Positions 1-15,596 of a stretch of 25,065 nucleotides of DNA are shown here, in pieces. The translations under genes and the position numbers were made by a program. The stretch's first letter is position 1. Each line of letters opens with the position of its first letter. The DNA is from Anaeromyces robustus (taxonomy: Eukaryota > Neocallimastigomycota > Neocallimastigomycetes > Neocallimastigales > Neocallimastigaceae): contig MCFG01000078.1 of NCBI GenBank assembly GCA_002104895.1, positions 175,001 to 200,065 on the forward strand. Direction: 5' to 3'. The notes below the pieces were generated by a model that searched no databases, was not told the origin of the DNA, and saw only the letters and a program-made list of their open reading frames with translations.

Positions 1-93
1 ATTATTATTATTATTATTATTATTATCATCATCATCATCATTATTATTATTAATATTGAAATTAATTCATATATATTATTTTTAAGATTATAC
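1..93 (-). repeat. Last-intron fragment of copy A with ATT/ATC microsatellite
   Basis: Bases 1 to about 52 are an (ATT)n tract on the plus strand with an internal run of ATC units. It lies in the intron that follows exon 4 of copy A, the same intron that carries trinucleotide tracts in copies C and D. The intron donor reads GTATAATC on the minus strand, at 93 downwards. The acceptor is outside the window. Confidence 0.75.
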
Positions 94-1115
94 CTGAATC
101 TATTTCTTTTTTCATTTTTTTTATCATTTTTAATGCATTAATAGTTGCTTCACTTTTTAACTCAGGATAAGGGGAATCAATAGTATCTCTATATGAATGA
201 ATAAATTCTTTAAGAGATAATAATCCATAAATATTATCTTAAAGTATTTAATATGAAATAAAAGAAATTTAATATTTTAATAAAATACATAATATATATA
301 AATTGTAAATTCATATAATAATATTATTTACCATCAAATAATCCATTATAAGCAATTAATCTAGTATTATTTAATTCTTCTTCTTTTTTTAAAATATATT
401 TACTAGTTTCCAAGAGTTCGTCCCATGTTGTTGGTATTGTTTTATTATATTTTTCTAAAATTTTTACATTTGAATATAATACTGAGAAACTCAATGATAT
501 TGGCTAAAATACATTATTAATATGTAATAAATAGTAAAAATATTTCAATATATTGATAATAAAATTATAAAATTATTATTTTTTAATAAAAAAAAATAAA
601 AATTTACTAAACCAATTAATTTATCTTGATATAAGCAATATTGAGAAATAACATTTGGATCATACATTTTTATATGCTCTTCTGGTAAAAGATCATATAA
701 ATTATAAAAATAAGATCCAAATTTCATTGCATATATAGAATCGTAAAAATATAAATCATACTTTTTTGATTTTTTTTTTAAAAGAGAATTTATAAATAAA
801 CTATAATCTTCTGGTGAATATGTCGAGTTTGATACTGTTAAAAGATTTAATTTGGCTGTAATATTTAAATTATTTTCATCAGAATATTTATTAAAGTCAT
901 TAATTATCGGTGAAAATATTTGATTATCATCATAAAATGAAGTTCCAATAACATTTAAGACAATTTTTTCGTTATATACTTTTATGAAACAATTATTAAT
1001 TAATCATTATTATACATTATTATATAATATAATATTTATAATAATATATTTTATAATAATATTTACCCTCATTAAAAATAAACAGGATTAAAATTATTGT
1101 AATATATGATAGCAT
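94..1115 (-). CDS. Receptor copy A, 5' part: signal peptide and solute-binding ectodomain (cut by left edge)
   Basis: This is the N-terminal part of a predicted cell-surface receptor. Coding exons read on the minus strand: 1115-1067, 978-608, 503-332 and 237-94; introns are 88, 104 and 94 bp with GT-AG ends. The first 16 residues (MLSYITIILILFIFNE) form a hydrophobic signal peptide. Residues 17 to 245 match a family-1 bacterial extracellular solute-binding domain, with the block TWDELLETSKYI at about 166-177, a preceding LYSN motif, and FDDNIYG across the exon 3/4 junction. No stop interrupts the spliced frame. Exon 4 ends in phase 1 at a GT donor (93-92); the following intron runs off the window through a TTA repeat. 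The remaining ectodomain, seven helices and tail seen in B-D should lie beyond base 1. It could still be broken outside the window. The ligand is unknown; a sugar, oligosaccharide or peptide is plausible for the fold, but this is inference. Confidence 0.83.
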
Positions 1116-1784
1116 GTTTTTTTTTATAAAAATACTTAATAATATTTATTATTTAATAATATTAAGATATTTTTATTACAAAAATGTTTATAAATGAATA
1201 TATCTTTTTTATTTTATATCATATACTGTATGAATAACAAAGAAAAAAAAGAAAAACAACTTAACAATTACTGTATATAAAATAAAACAATAAGAATAAT
1301 AATTTTATTCTTTATTTTTATTTTTTATTTTATTTTATTTTTTTTCTATAATTTTTATAAAAACAATAAAATATTTTTTTTTTAATATCAAATATTAAAT
1401 AATGTTTATGTATAAAAAACTATAAAAATTTAGCAATATCATAACGAAATTATTTATTTAATAAAGTTTTAAAGTATTCGGTCTAAAAAAAATTCATTTT
1501 ATAAAAAGATTCAATTTAATACATAAGCATATAATTAAATTAAACAATATTTTAATTTATTAATTCTAAAATATATATATATATATTTCTTTTGTTCTCT
1601 TTTAAATAATTATTATTTATTTTATTATAATTATGTTTTTATGAAATGATATAATTAATTTTGAATTTCTATAGATATAAAATAAATTTTTTGCATGAAT
1701 AAATTTTTGATAAAATTTAACTTTAAATAAAGAATATTCATATCGACATATAAATATAAAAATATGAAAGAATTATATAGAAAA
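1116..1784. other. Upstream region of copy A; no gene seen
   Basis: A/T-only low-complexity DNA between the start codon of copy A and the decayed relic. It should contain the promoter and 5' untranslated region of copy A. I see no ORF, RNA gene or convincing promoter element; T- and A-runs and an (AT)n stretch near 1570-1586 are the only visible structure. Confidence 0.5.
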
Positions 1785-2117
1785 AATTGAGAAATAAATA
1801 TGAATCAATTTTTTTTATATATTCTTCAGGTAAATCATCATATAAATCAATGAATACATAATATAAAAAAACAGTAAATTAAATTATATTTCTTTGATTT
1901 TTTTTTTTTTTTTTTTTGAAAAAGTATTTTTATAAAATAATTATAATCTTCAGATGACTATGTTGAATTAACAGTTGTTAAAAGATTCAATTTGACTGTA
2001 ATATTTAAATTATTTCCTTGGAATAATTATTATGATCATTATTATAAGCGAAAACACTTTAACTATCTTCATAGAATGTGCAATTAAGAGCATTTAATTT
2101 TATTTTTTCATTGTTAA
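1785..2117 (-). pseudogene. Decayed relic of a receptor copy (exon 2, solute-binding domain)
   Basis: Read on the minus strand from an AG acceptor at 2119-2118, this stretch aligns with exon 2 of copy A. NNEKIKLNA matches A's YNEKIVLNV, FYEDS matches FYDDN, NITVKLNLLTTVNST matches NITAKLNLLTVSNST, and a PEEYIKKID remnant near 1830-1800 matches A's PEEHIKMYD. It is clearly broken: an in-frame TAA at 2060-2062, a one-base deletion around 2011-2018, a TAG at 1958-1960 where copy A has a Tyr codon, further stops before 1830, and a lysine-codon run expanded to 20 A (plus-strand T at 1898-1917; copy A has 10). I find no exon 1, 3, 4 or 5 remnants nearby. Copy A is the closest match. The left limit is approximate. 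Confidence 0.85.
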
Positions 2118-2930
2118 CTTTATTTATAAAAAAAATAATAGTAATGATTATTACATATAATTGTTAATATGTTATATTATCAAATATTTATAGAAAACAA
2201 AAAGAAATAAAAACTATTATAGGAAAAAGTATTTTGAAATTCTTTTATAAAAAAATTATAATAATTATATTAAAATTGTCTTTTACTTTTATATATAAGG
2301 CATATTTTTATTTATAAAAAAAAAAAAAAAACTAAATCATCTTACTTTTTTTTATCATTTCTATTAATAAAAAAAATTTTTTTTTCTTATATATAATTAT
2401 TTATGATTAAGATAATTATTTAAATTTAATTAAAATATAAATTTTATATAAAATATAACCTTATTCATTTTTTTTATATATAATACAATTCACAAAAACA
2501 TTACAATAATTCTTTAAAAAAAATTAATAATAAATAATTAATAAATGCAGAATATTTACTATTTAAAACTATTTTAATTTATATAAATTTTTTAAATATA
2601 ATTTATTATTGTAATTATGATTTTTTTTTATTATAATTTATTTTATAATCCAAAATATTGTCATCAATTTTGGATATTAAAAATTTAGTTTAACTAAATA
2701 TTATATTAATTTTTCTTTTTTATTTACAAACTTTTAATAGTGCCTATATACACAATAATAATAATATATATATTTATTATTACAATAATAACAATTAAAA
2801 ATCTTAAAATATTTAAGATTTAAAAATTTAATAATATACAAGTGATCCAGTGATAATTAATTATATTATTTATTTATTAAAAATTAAATTTATCTTTATA
2901 TACCAAATTTTGATATAATTATGTTATAAT
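2118..2930. other. Spacer between relic and copy B; 3' flank of B
   Basis: About 800 bp of A/T-rich low-complexity sequence. It would hold any 3' untranslated region of copy B and whatever remains of the relic's upstream part. I looked for a signal-peptide exon upstream of the relic and did not find a convincing one. No ORF or RNA gene is visible. Confidence 0.45.
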
Positions 2931-5665
2931 TTAGTAAGTTGTAGTTTTATATATTGACTTTGATTCAGTATCATTGAAATTTTCACCACTTGCTTCTACT
3001 GTATAATGATAATTAATTATTTTTGACATAAACGAGTTTTTATGATATGATATACTCTCATTTGCGACACTGAATCTTCTAGTTCTATCAGTGTTACTTT
3101 CTTCATTATCTGAACTTTCATATTCTCTAGTTGCTTTAATATTGCTTTCATATACTTTAGTTACTTTAGAATTATAAGATATATCTTCATCATTAACAAA
3201 ATTCTTATTTATACCTTGGATAAAATCTTTTTTCATATTTTTTTTATGTAAAAATCCATAAATTACATTATATCCATATATAAGTACATAATTTGCTAAT
3301 GGAATCAATATAAATATACATTCTCGTATTACTGAATTAACTATAAAATTTTTAATATTTAGAATATCTAAAGTTATTAATATTATTAATAATAGAGTAT
3401 CTACATATATAGCTGTCATTACTAATCTTACATTTGTCATTGTAGATTGAATATTCCATTCCATGAATAGTAATAATAGTAGAATAATTATTACCAAAAA
3501 TTTATATACTACTAGTGTAATAATAATAATAATACCGAAAATATCATTCATTTTACATATTTGATATTTATTTTCATATGATATGTATATGTATTCTATA
3601 GAAAATTCATTTATCAGTATTAATCCATTAAATACTATATCGATAAGTATAAAAATAAATATAAAAGAATATTTATATTTTTTTACAAGTTCCGATATTT
3701 TATTTTCATCTGGAAAATTAACAATTAATTTATATAAAATTGGAATATAATTGAAAGTAAAAGCAAACGATAAAAGTATTGTTATTAAATTACATTTTAT
3801 TGATGTCATAATACCTATTTTTGTAATACCAACAAATAAAAATAATATTATTCCAGTAATTGTTAAAAGCCATAAATCTTCAGTTAAAAATTTAAAAAAA
3901 GGATTAAAGTTTTCTAAGAAAATAAATACTAATGAAAATAATATAATAGTGATTAATGAAACAAATATAATATAAAATATTAATCCTAAATAATAATCTT
4001 CTGAATCCATTGATAAATAATGAAATTCTTTTATTTTATCAATTTTTTTAATTACTTCATTCAAATCTTTATCTTCAAAAAAATATTCATATGCATATTT
4101 TTGAACATGATCATAATATTCATCTCTTTCATATATAGTTGGGGTAAAATTTGGTGGCACAATACCATAAGCATTTTTATAAAAATCACATTCTACTTCT
4201 TTACATACATCTTCTTCATCATATAAACTTAATATTGCTGATATTAGCATACGTGTTTTAAGAAACTTTCTTTGAATATCTTTTGAAGTTAGATATTTAT
4301 ATACTTCAATTGCTTCTTTCTTTTTTGATTCATCAATATTTTTTATAATACTCATGTTATAACCATATAATGAAGTCCCCAAAACTCCATTCTTTCCACT
4401 AGGTATTGAAGATATTTTATATTGATAAAAACGTATTAAACTATACATTGGATCAGCAAAAATCCAAAACTTAAAAAATAACATTTTTTGAGCAAATGCT
4501 CTTTTCAATATAGTTTCCCCACCATCTTGAAATATATTTTCTATTTTTTTTTTTATAAATTAATTTTTTAACAATTAATATTTAATATATATATAATATG
4601 TATTAATAGCATTATGAATTTACTTTAATATTTATTACCTGTATCTATTTCATTTTTTAGTTTTTTTATCATTTCCATAGCTTCAATAGCTTCTTGACTT
4701 GTAACACCTGGAAAAGGTGAATCGATACTCTCTCTATATGTATAAATGAATTCAATTAGAGAAAATACCCCATTAATATCTTCTACATTTTCAAAAAAAA
4801 AAAAAAATAATATATAATATAAATTATAAATTAATAAACGTAATTTATAATATTAATAATGTTCTTTATTAATACTATAAATTACGTTTAAATAATCCAT
4901 TATATCCAAAAATATCAGTGTTATTATTTTTTTTTTCTTCAGATAAAATGTATTTACTAGTTTCAAGTAATTCATCCCATGTTTTTGGTATTGTTTGATT
5001 GTATTTATTTAGTAGTATTTCATTCGAGTATAACGCCATATAATTCAATGTAATTGGCTACACATTACAATTCATTTTTTTATTAGAAAGAAAGAGAAAT
5101 ATAAATTAAAAGAAATTTAATAATTTTTTTTAAAAGAAATTATTATTTACCAATCCAACTAGTCTATTATTATATACGCTTGACTGTGTAAGTATATTTT
5201 TATCATATACATCTAAATGCTCTTTTTCAATATTATTATATAAATTTAAAAAATAAGGAGCAAACTTTGGTGTATAAATTATATCGTATATAATAAAATC
5301 ATATTTTTTTGATTTTTTTTTAAGAAGTGTTTCTACCATAGATCCGTAATCAGATAAATCAAATGTTGAATTTTGATTTGTTAGCATATTTAAGTTTATT
5401 GTAATGTTTAAATTATTTTTTGAAGAGTAATTATTAAAATCATTAACCATAGGAGAAAAAACTTGACTATCTTCATATAGAGTATATCCTAAAACATTTA
5501 ATTCTAAAGCATATGAGACTAATAATATAAATAAAAATTAGTAAATTATAGTTCATTATTTAACTAATTACTTAAATTATTCTATTCATATTAGTAATAA
5601 TCACATTTATTTAGAAGAAATACCAGAAAAATTAATATTATCATTCTTTTGTTTAATACATTCAT
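2931..5665 (-). CDS. Receptor copy B: solute-binding ectodomain fused to class C 7-helix receptor, 784 aa
   Basis: Exons on the minus strand: 5665-5605, 5518-5151, 5057-4886, 4782-4639 and 4540-2931 (TAA stop); introns 86, 93, 103 and 98 bp, all GT-AG. The signal peptide is about residues 1-20. A family-1 bacterial-type solute-binding domain spans roughly 25-350 (TWDELLETSKYI at 169-180). A juxtamembrane Cys pair sits at 361 and 366. Seven helices follow: about 432-457, 468-487, 498-521, 538-559, 581-607, 619-641 and 656-679. Class C hallmarks are Cys498 at the top of helix 3, Cys577 in extracellular loop 2 (expected disulfide partners), and Lys519 in YKL at the cytoplasmic end of helix 3. 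The cytoplasmic tail (about 680-784) is Ser/Glu rich, with a basophilic kinase site RRFS at 736-739 and NYHYT near 758. Expected at the plasma membrane, coupling an extracellular ligand to a G protein; ligand unknown. The domain assignment is strong; splice sites were checked only by frame and by agreement with copies A, C and D. Confidence 0.87.
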
Positions 5666-5940
5666 TTTTGTATTTTTTTCTATTAATTAATTTATTTTTT
5701 ATAATAAAAAACAATATTAATAATATGTAGTGATCAATATTATAATAACTGAATGTTCAACTTCTATTCATATCTGGATTTACAGACTATTAATATTTCG
5801 TAAAATGCAAAATGTATGAATATATCAATATATAATTTTTCCGATACATAAATGCATTAATCACATAATTAATCTTAAAAACTATTTATACTTTTTAATT
5901 ATTTATAGAAAAAAAAATAAAAAAATTTATGAATTAAACT
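5666..5940. other. Upstream flank of copy B
   Basis: Likely promoter and 5' leader of copy B. The stretch 5740-5830 is slightly less repetitive than its surroundings but contains no ORF or recognisable RNA gene. No defined regulatory site can be called. Confidence 0.4.
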
Positions 5941-5943
5941 TTA

Positions 5944-6380
<437 letters not shown>

Positions 6381-6406
6381 TATAATTATAATAATAAATA
6401 AACAAA

Positions 6407-6442
<36 letters not shown>

Positions 6443-6499
6443 AATGATAATAATAATTTATAATAATAATAATAATAGTAATAAATAATAATAATAATT

Positions 6500-6559
<60 letters not shown>

Positions 6560-6600
6560 TAATATTATGAAATAATAATAATAATAATAATAATAATATT
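6381..6600. repeat. Mixed TAAA and TAA repeat tail
   Basis: Continuation of the giant tract in degenerate form: an (AAAT)n run at about 6402-6440, then TAA blocks broken by TTTATAA, GTAATAA and ATTATGAA. This resembles the eroded edge of an old microsatellite next to the still homogeneous core. Confidence 0.85.
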
Positions 6601-6879
6601 TAATTATGAAATAATAATTATATATTTTACTTTATTATATTGTAATTTACATTTTTTATAAAGTAATAGATAACATTAATATATAAACAAATATATTATA
6701 AAAAAAATTTAAATAAAGTATATTGTTTTAAATATATTTTTAGAGAATATAGTATAATTAAATACATAATTAATTATATATATTACGTATAATTTTAAAA
6801 AATTATTATTTTATCTATATATATATATATGTAATATTTATAATAATAAATATTTTTTTTTCATTTTTATTTCTTTTTT
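6601..6879. other. 3' flank of copy C
   Basis: A/T-rich sequence just downstream of the TAG stop of copy C on the minus strand, with a short (AT)n run near 6818-6831. Several T-runs lie next to the stop. It probably contains the 3' untranslated region; no poly(A) site can be placed with confidence. Confidence 0.4.
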
Positions 6880-10004
<3,125 letters not shown>

Positions 10005-11004
10005 AATTGATATTATTATTTTTTTAAAATATTACTCTTAAAGTTTAATTTATAACAATTGTAATAATATTGACTTAACTTATAGAAAAAAATAATAATA
10101 AAAAGTAAAAAAAAAAAAAAAAAAAAAAAGGAAAAAAAAAAAAATAAGATAACATTTCAGAAAAAAGATATTAAACATTTAAATGATTAATTTTAATATA
10201 TTATTTTTAGTATTTTAAAATATTTTTATATTAAACTTTAATGTTTAATAAAAGAATAATATATAATTATATAACTTTTTAAATAAACTGAACAAAAAAA
10301 AAAATAGTTATAGGAAAAATTTAAATAATAAAAATTTTATTTATGTTTTAGATTTATATTAATATTAATATGATTAATTTTAAATTATGGGTAACTTTTT
10401 TTAGTTTAATAATCATACTGGTTATCCATATAAATTATACAGTATATTTTTATTTATATTGTATAATATTTTTATTTTTTATTTAACTAATATATATAAG
10501 TAGATTAAGTATATATATATATATATATATATTTACTTTATCTGTTGATGTAATATTTTTATAAAAGAATGAAAAAAATTTTAATAAGAATAAAGATTAA
10601 CCGAAATTATTATTTTGTTTTTTTATAAATTTAAAATATTTATTTGTTTATTTTTTTTTTTATTTATTATATTTTTTATTTATATGCTTATTTATATTTT
10701 TATATTATTTTCTTTCTTTTCTTTTTATTTTCATTATATTTATAATTTACTGATTAATTGATTTTATATAATATTTATTAATAAATATTATATAATTTTA
10801 TGAATTTAATTTATTAATTATTATTATTTTTATTATAATAAAAATTTTTAAAGTAAAAATTTATAATATTATATATATTAATTCTATAAAAAAAATTAAT
10901 AGATATGCTATTTTATTTATTATATTTTTGTTCATTAATTATTATTTTGAATCATTTCATTTCACTAATAATATGAAAAGAAAAAAAAAACGATATAAAT
11001 AAAT
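10005..11004. other. Spacer between copies C and D; upstream flank of C
   Basis: About 1 kb without an ORF. It holds a poly-A block at 10108-10142, an (AT)n run at 10510-10531, T-rich runs at 10620-10740, and an imperfect hairpin at 10385-10437 whose arms (about ATGGGTAAC and GTTATCCAT) flank a loop of roughly 25 nt. The part nearest 10005 should be the promoter of copy C and the part nearest 11004 the 3' end of copy D. No relic of another receptor copy was found. Confidence 0.5.
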
Positions 11005-12506
11005 TTATGTGTATGAATCTTTAAACACAGAAGTATTTAAATATTTTACATTTTGATTTGAATTATTAGAATCAATAGTTTTTGATAATATTCCCAAAGA
11101 GCTTTCTATATTTGAACTGGTCATATTGTGATAACTTTTTGATAACATACTTTCTTCTGTATTATTATTGTCTGTATAATAACTACAATATTTATCTTTA
11201 TATAATAATGCTATAATTATTTTATAATCATATAAAAATAAATAGTTTGAAATTGAAATAATTAAAATAGAGTATTGTCTTATGATAAAGTCGAATATAT
11301 AATTATTTATTGAAATTAAATCTACAATGAAAAGAATAACTGAAAAAAGAATATCTATATAAATAGCAATTACAATAAATTTTATTTCCATACAATATTT
11401 TTTTATATTCCATTCGGTGAAAATAAGTAATAATAAAATACTTATGAATATTAATTTCATAAAAGGAATTAATAATGAATAAAGTAATATACTTTGAAAG
11501 TTTTTCCATTTGCATTTTTGAAAGAATTTTTTATTATTTATAGTATTCTTAATATCATATGATAAGGTTAAATATATACTATTAATCATGGTTTCTAATA
11601 CCAGGAAAAAAAGAAGAAAAATATATTTATGATTTCTAATATATTTTAATAAACTATTATTATGTAATGGTAAAATAAGTACTAATTTATGTAAAATTGG
11701 TAAGAAATTTAAAGAAATACCATAAGAAATTAATAATGGTCTTAAATGACATTTAAAATTTGTAACATGACCTATTTCTGTAAAAAAGGAAATTAACATA
11801 ATAAAAGATCCTGAAATCGATATAAACCAAAAATCTATAGATAAAAAAATAAAAAATGGTTTAAGTTTTTCTATGAAAAGAAATATCAATGAACCTAACA
11901 TAAATATTGATACTATAGATATAATAATTAGAGTTATTAATCCAATTGATGTTTCATCAGATTTTATTGATAAATAATGGATTTTCGTCATATCATTTAT
12001 TTTTTGTAATACTTCTATTGGAGTTTCAACAGAACCATATAAGTATTCATAAATATATTTTCTCATTCTATCATAATATTCATTATTATTCATTATATTA
12101 ATGTCTGGTAAAATAATAGGTTGAAGGCTTTTATATAATTCACAATTGACTTCTTGGCATACCTCATCATCGTCATATAAACTTGACATTCCAGATATTA
12201 ACATTCTTTCTTTAAGAAATTTCTTTTGAACTTCTTTTGATACAATATATTTTAATGCTTCTACTGATAATTTTTTCCTGGATTCACTTATATAATTATT
12301 AATACCTATATTATAACTATATAAATAGGATGAAGAAATTCCTTCTTTCCATCCAGGTAAAGGTGACATTTCATATAAAATTTTACTTAGTAATGGCTCA
12401 GCTAATATCCAAAATTTCAAAAATAATGCACTTCCATAATGCATTAAATTATTTATTGTACTATATGAATTAGCATTAAATATATAATCTTTATATTTTA
12501 TTCAAA

Positions 12507-12570
<64 letters not shown>

Positions 12571-13819
12571 GAATAATAGTATAAAAATAATGATATTATA
12601 ATTATTATTAAATTAATAAGTGAATAAATTGAATAAATAAATAAATAAATTTTTATATATGTATAAGTATGTTATGTATGTGTATATTCATACCTGATGC
12701 AATTTCTTGTTTCATTTTTTTCATCATTTCTAAAGCATCAATAGCGTTTTGACTTGTAATATCTGGAAAAGGTGAATCTTTAGAATCTCTATATGAATAT
12801 ATATATTCGTAAGTAGAAAATGTTCCATGATCATCATCTATAAGTATCAATATATAAATAAAAATTAAAGAATAATAAAAATAATTTAATATTATAATTA
12901 TAATCATATATATATTATATATATATTTTATTTTAACTTTTTTTTTATTAGTAACTAACTACTAAATAAGCCATTATAAGCAATTAATTCGGTATTATTC
13001 TCTTTTTTTTCATGATCTAAAATATATTTACTTGTTTCTAATAATTCATCCCATGTTAATGGTATTGTTTTGTTATATTTCTTTAAAAGTTTTTCATCAG
13101 AATATAACACCATATAATCTAAGGTCACTGGCTATTATATATTATAATTTATAATTATATAAATAACAAATAATATAAAATTTAATTATAAAGAAAAAAA
13201 AAATATAAATATATATATATATATATGAATTAGAATATTTCAATAAAGTATATTTATTACAAAATTTTATTATATATATATATATATATTATTGATTTAT
13301 GTATATATTTACAAATCCAATTAATTTATCATTATACATGCAAGTCTGTTTAAGAGTTGATGGATCATAATTATCTATATACTCTTGAGGTATCCATTTT
13401 TTTAAATCTAAAAAATGTGAACCATAATTTTCTGAATATAGACTATCATAAAAATAAAAATCATATTTTGTTGATTTTTTCTTATTAAGTGTTTCTATTA
13501 ATGAACCAAAATCAATACCGGAATATGTTGAATTCAAAGTTGTTAAAAGATTTAGATTTATTGTAATATTTAAATTATTATTTTCTGAATATTTATTAAA
13601 ATCATTAATTATTGGAGTAAAAATTTGACCTTCATCATATATACTATATGCTACAGCATTCAAAACAGTAGCTCCGAAACAAACTATAAAAAATTATACA
13701 TTGTTAATAATCAAAAATATCAAAAATATTTTAATTATTAATGTAATTATATTTGATATATTATATTAATAATTACATTTATTTAGTAATAATAAATTGA
13801 ATAAAAGAATTAATATCAT
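11005..13819 (-). CDS. Receptor copy D: solute-binding ectodomain fused to class C 7-helix receptor, 737 aa
   Basis: Exons on the minus strand: 13819-13777, 13683-13313, 13131-12960, 12837-12694 and 12488-11005 (TAA stop); introns 93, 181, 122 and 205 bp. The signal peptide is MILILLFNLLLLNK plus the next few residues. The solute-binding domain covers about 18-345, with TWDELLETSKYI at 164-175, an LKFW motif at 267-270, and a PGWKEGISSS segment that recalls the late lobe of family-1 binding proteins. Cys354 and Cys359 form the juxtamembrane CQEVNC motif. Helices lie at about 425-450, 462-479, 489-516, 531-553, 574-599, 612-636 and 648-671; Cys490 and Cys569 are the expected class C disulfide pair and HKL ends helix 3. 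The tail is short (about 65 residues) and Ser/Asn rich. The exon 3 donor is ambiguous: GTTAGTT (chosen; gives FSNDDHG, the same length as the other copies) or GTAGTTAG three bases upstream (one residue fewer). Confidence 0.87.
12508..12569. repeat. (AAT)n microsatellite in the last intron of copy D
   Basis: About 20 AAT units on the plus strand inside intron 4 of copy D (12489-12693). The orientation is opposite to the tract in copy C (ATT on the plus strand), so the two were not simply inherited from one common repeat. Confidence 0.9.
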
Positions 13820-14340
13820 TTTTTATCTTTCAATAATTTTTTATTATTTACATATTAATATATTATATATTTATAAGTTTTATCTATAATATAATTTTTT
13901 TTTCGACATTAGAAATCTATTAAAAATATAGTTTTTTTTTTTTTTATTAAATTAGATATCTTAAAAAAAAAAAAAAAATCAAAAAAGAATAATAGATACG
14001 GAATTTAATCAATTATTAAAGAAAAAATTTCTTTTTTTAAAAAACTTTAAAGTAAAAAAAAGTTAAAAAAATATATATATTTTAATTATTAATAACCATA
14101 AAATAAATAGTAAAAAATATTCATAATATATTTTATTCATTGTTATTAGATGTATTATTAATATTAAAAGTATTTATTTAATATTAATAAATGAAATATA
14201 TCATTTATAATATATAAAATCTTTTATTACAAGAAAACGAATATCTTATTACACATTAATTATTACCAAAAATATAAAAGGAATCAAAGGATAACAATAA
14301 ATGAATAGTAATTATAAATATGATTGTTTTTTATATTTAT
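13820..14340. other. Upstream flank of copy D
   Basis: A/T-rich sequence before the start codon of copy D, with poly-T at 13930-13945 and poly-A at 13962-13978. It should contain the promoter. No ORF is present and no conserved upstream element shared with copies A-C could be recognised by eye. Confidence 0.4.
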
Positions 14341-14360
14341 TCATATATTTTTTTGATTGC

Positions 14361-14397
<37 letters not shown>

Positions 14398-14486
14398 GTT
14401 ATTATTATTAGTTATTATTATTAGTTATTATTATTAGTTATTATTATTAGTTATTATTATTATTAGTTATTATTATTATATTATTA

Positions 14487-14520
<34 letters not shown>

Positions 14521-14553
14521 TATTATCATTTATTATTATTATTATTATTATTA

Positions 14554-14628
<75 letters not shown>

Positions 14629-14720
14629 TATTATCATTTATTATTATTAATATTATTATTATTTATTATTATTAATTATGAATTATTATTTATTAATTAT
14701 TAATTATTATTTATAATTCT
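14361..14720. repeat. Compound TTA microsatellite with a 13-bp GTTATTATTATTA block
   Basis: Pure TTA units begin at about 14361. From about 14398 to 14468 the tract is organised as about six copies of a 13-bp unit, GTTATTATTATTA, one of them lengthened by a TTA. Further TTA runs with TTTATCATT interruptions continue to about 14720. The higher-order unit shows that a degenerate repeat was itself re-duplicated. Confidence 0.9.
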
Positions 14721-15162
14721 TATCATTATTCTTATTATAATATTAAATATAAATATATAAAAAAAAAAAACGAAATGAAAAAAGGCTAGACTCAGTAGAA
14801 TTGTAATTATTTTGATGTAATTATATTAAAATATTTTATTTGTTAAATGGCAAGATATTAAAAGCTAATTTACTGTCATAATTTTTAATTACACCTACTA
14901 TTGTTAATAATAAATAATTATTAATAATTATTTATTATTATTTATTAATTATTTATTTTTAATTATTTATTATAATTTATTAATTACTTATGATTTTTAC
15001 TTATTATTATCTAATTTTTTTAATTATTAAATATTAATATTATCACATTTGTATCATAACATTATATTAAAGATGTACAAATTTACATGAAAATCTTTTA
15101 ATAAATTATATGAAATCCAAATACGTAATAATATATTTATATATTTTTTAAACTGAATTAAA

Positions 15163-15199
15163 ATAAATAAATAAATAAGTAAATAAATAAATAAATAAA
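15163..15199. repeat. (AAAT)n tetranucleotide repeat
   Basis: About nine AAAT units with one AAGT variant, immediately visible as AAATAAATAAAT from 15163 to 15199. Confidence 0.85.
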
Positions 15200-15521
15200 C
15201 AATAATTATAATAAATAATAATAAAAATTTTATAGAATAAATGAATATTAAAAGAAAAAAAAAAAAGTTTTAGATTTAGTAACAATATATAATATTAACC
15301 ATATCAGGAAGTTATCATTATATTTGTTACTTTTTTTATCCCCTTTTTTCAAAACAAAAAACTATGATTTTTTGATAAAGTCTTTAAATATATAATATAA
15401 TTAAATATATATTTTTATATATTATATGTATATTTTATATAATAAATTATGAAACGTTAAACTATATGTTTTTTTTTAATTTTTTTTTAATATTATAGCT
15501 TTGTTATATTTTGTTGAATCT

Positions 15522-15523
15522 TT

Positions 15524-15555
<32 letters not shown>

Positions 15556-15565
15556 TATATTTATA

Positions 15566-15596
<31 letters not shown>
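15522..15596. repeat. (TTTA)n tetranucleotide repeat
   Basis: Runs of TTTA interrupted by TATATTTATATA in the middle. It is the reverse complement of the AAAT-type repeat 330 bp upstream, so the two tracts could pair over a distance. Confidence 0.85.

Noticed and set aside
2118-2930. Remaining exons of the relic receptor
   Set aside because: No signal-peptide exon or other exon similarity could be recognised on the minus strand in this spacer.
3751-4226. Two plus-strand open frames opposite receptor copy B
   Set aside because: They are antisense shadows of the transmembrane exon, whose minus-strand frame has clear family features.
14361-14720. Regularly spaced repeats that superficially resemble a CRISPR array
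   Set aside because: The 13-bp units are contiguous TTA-based microsatellite with no unique spacers.
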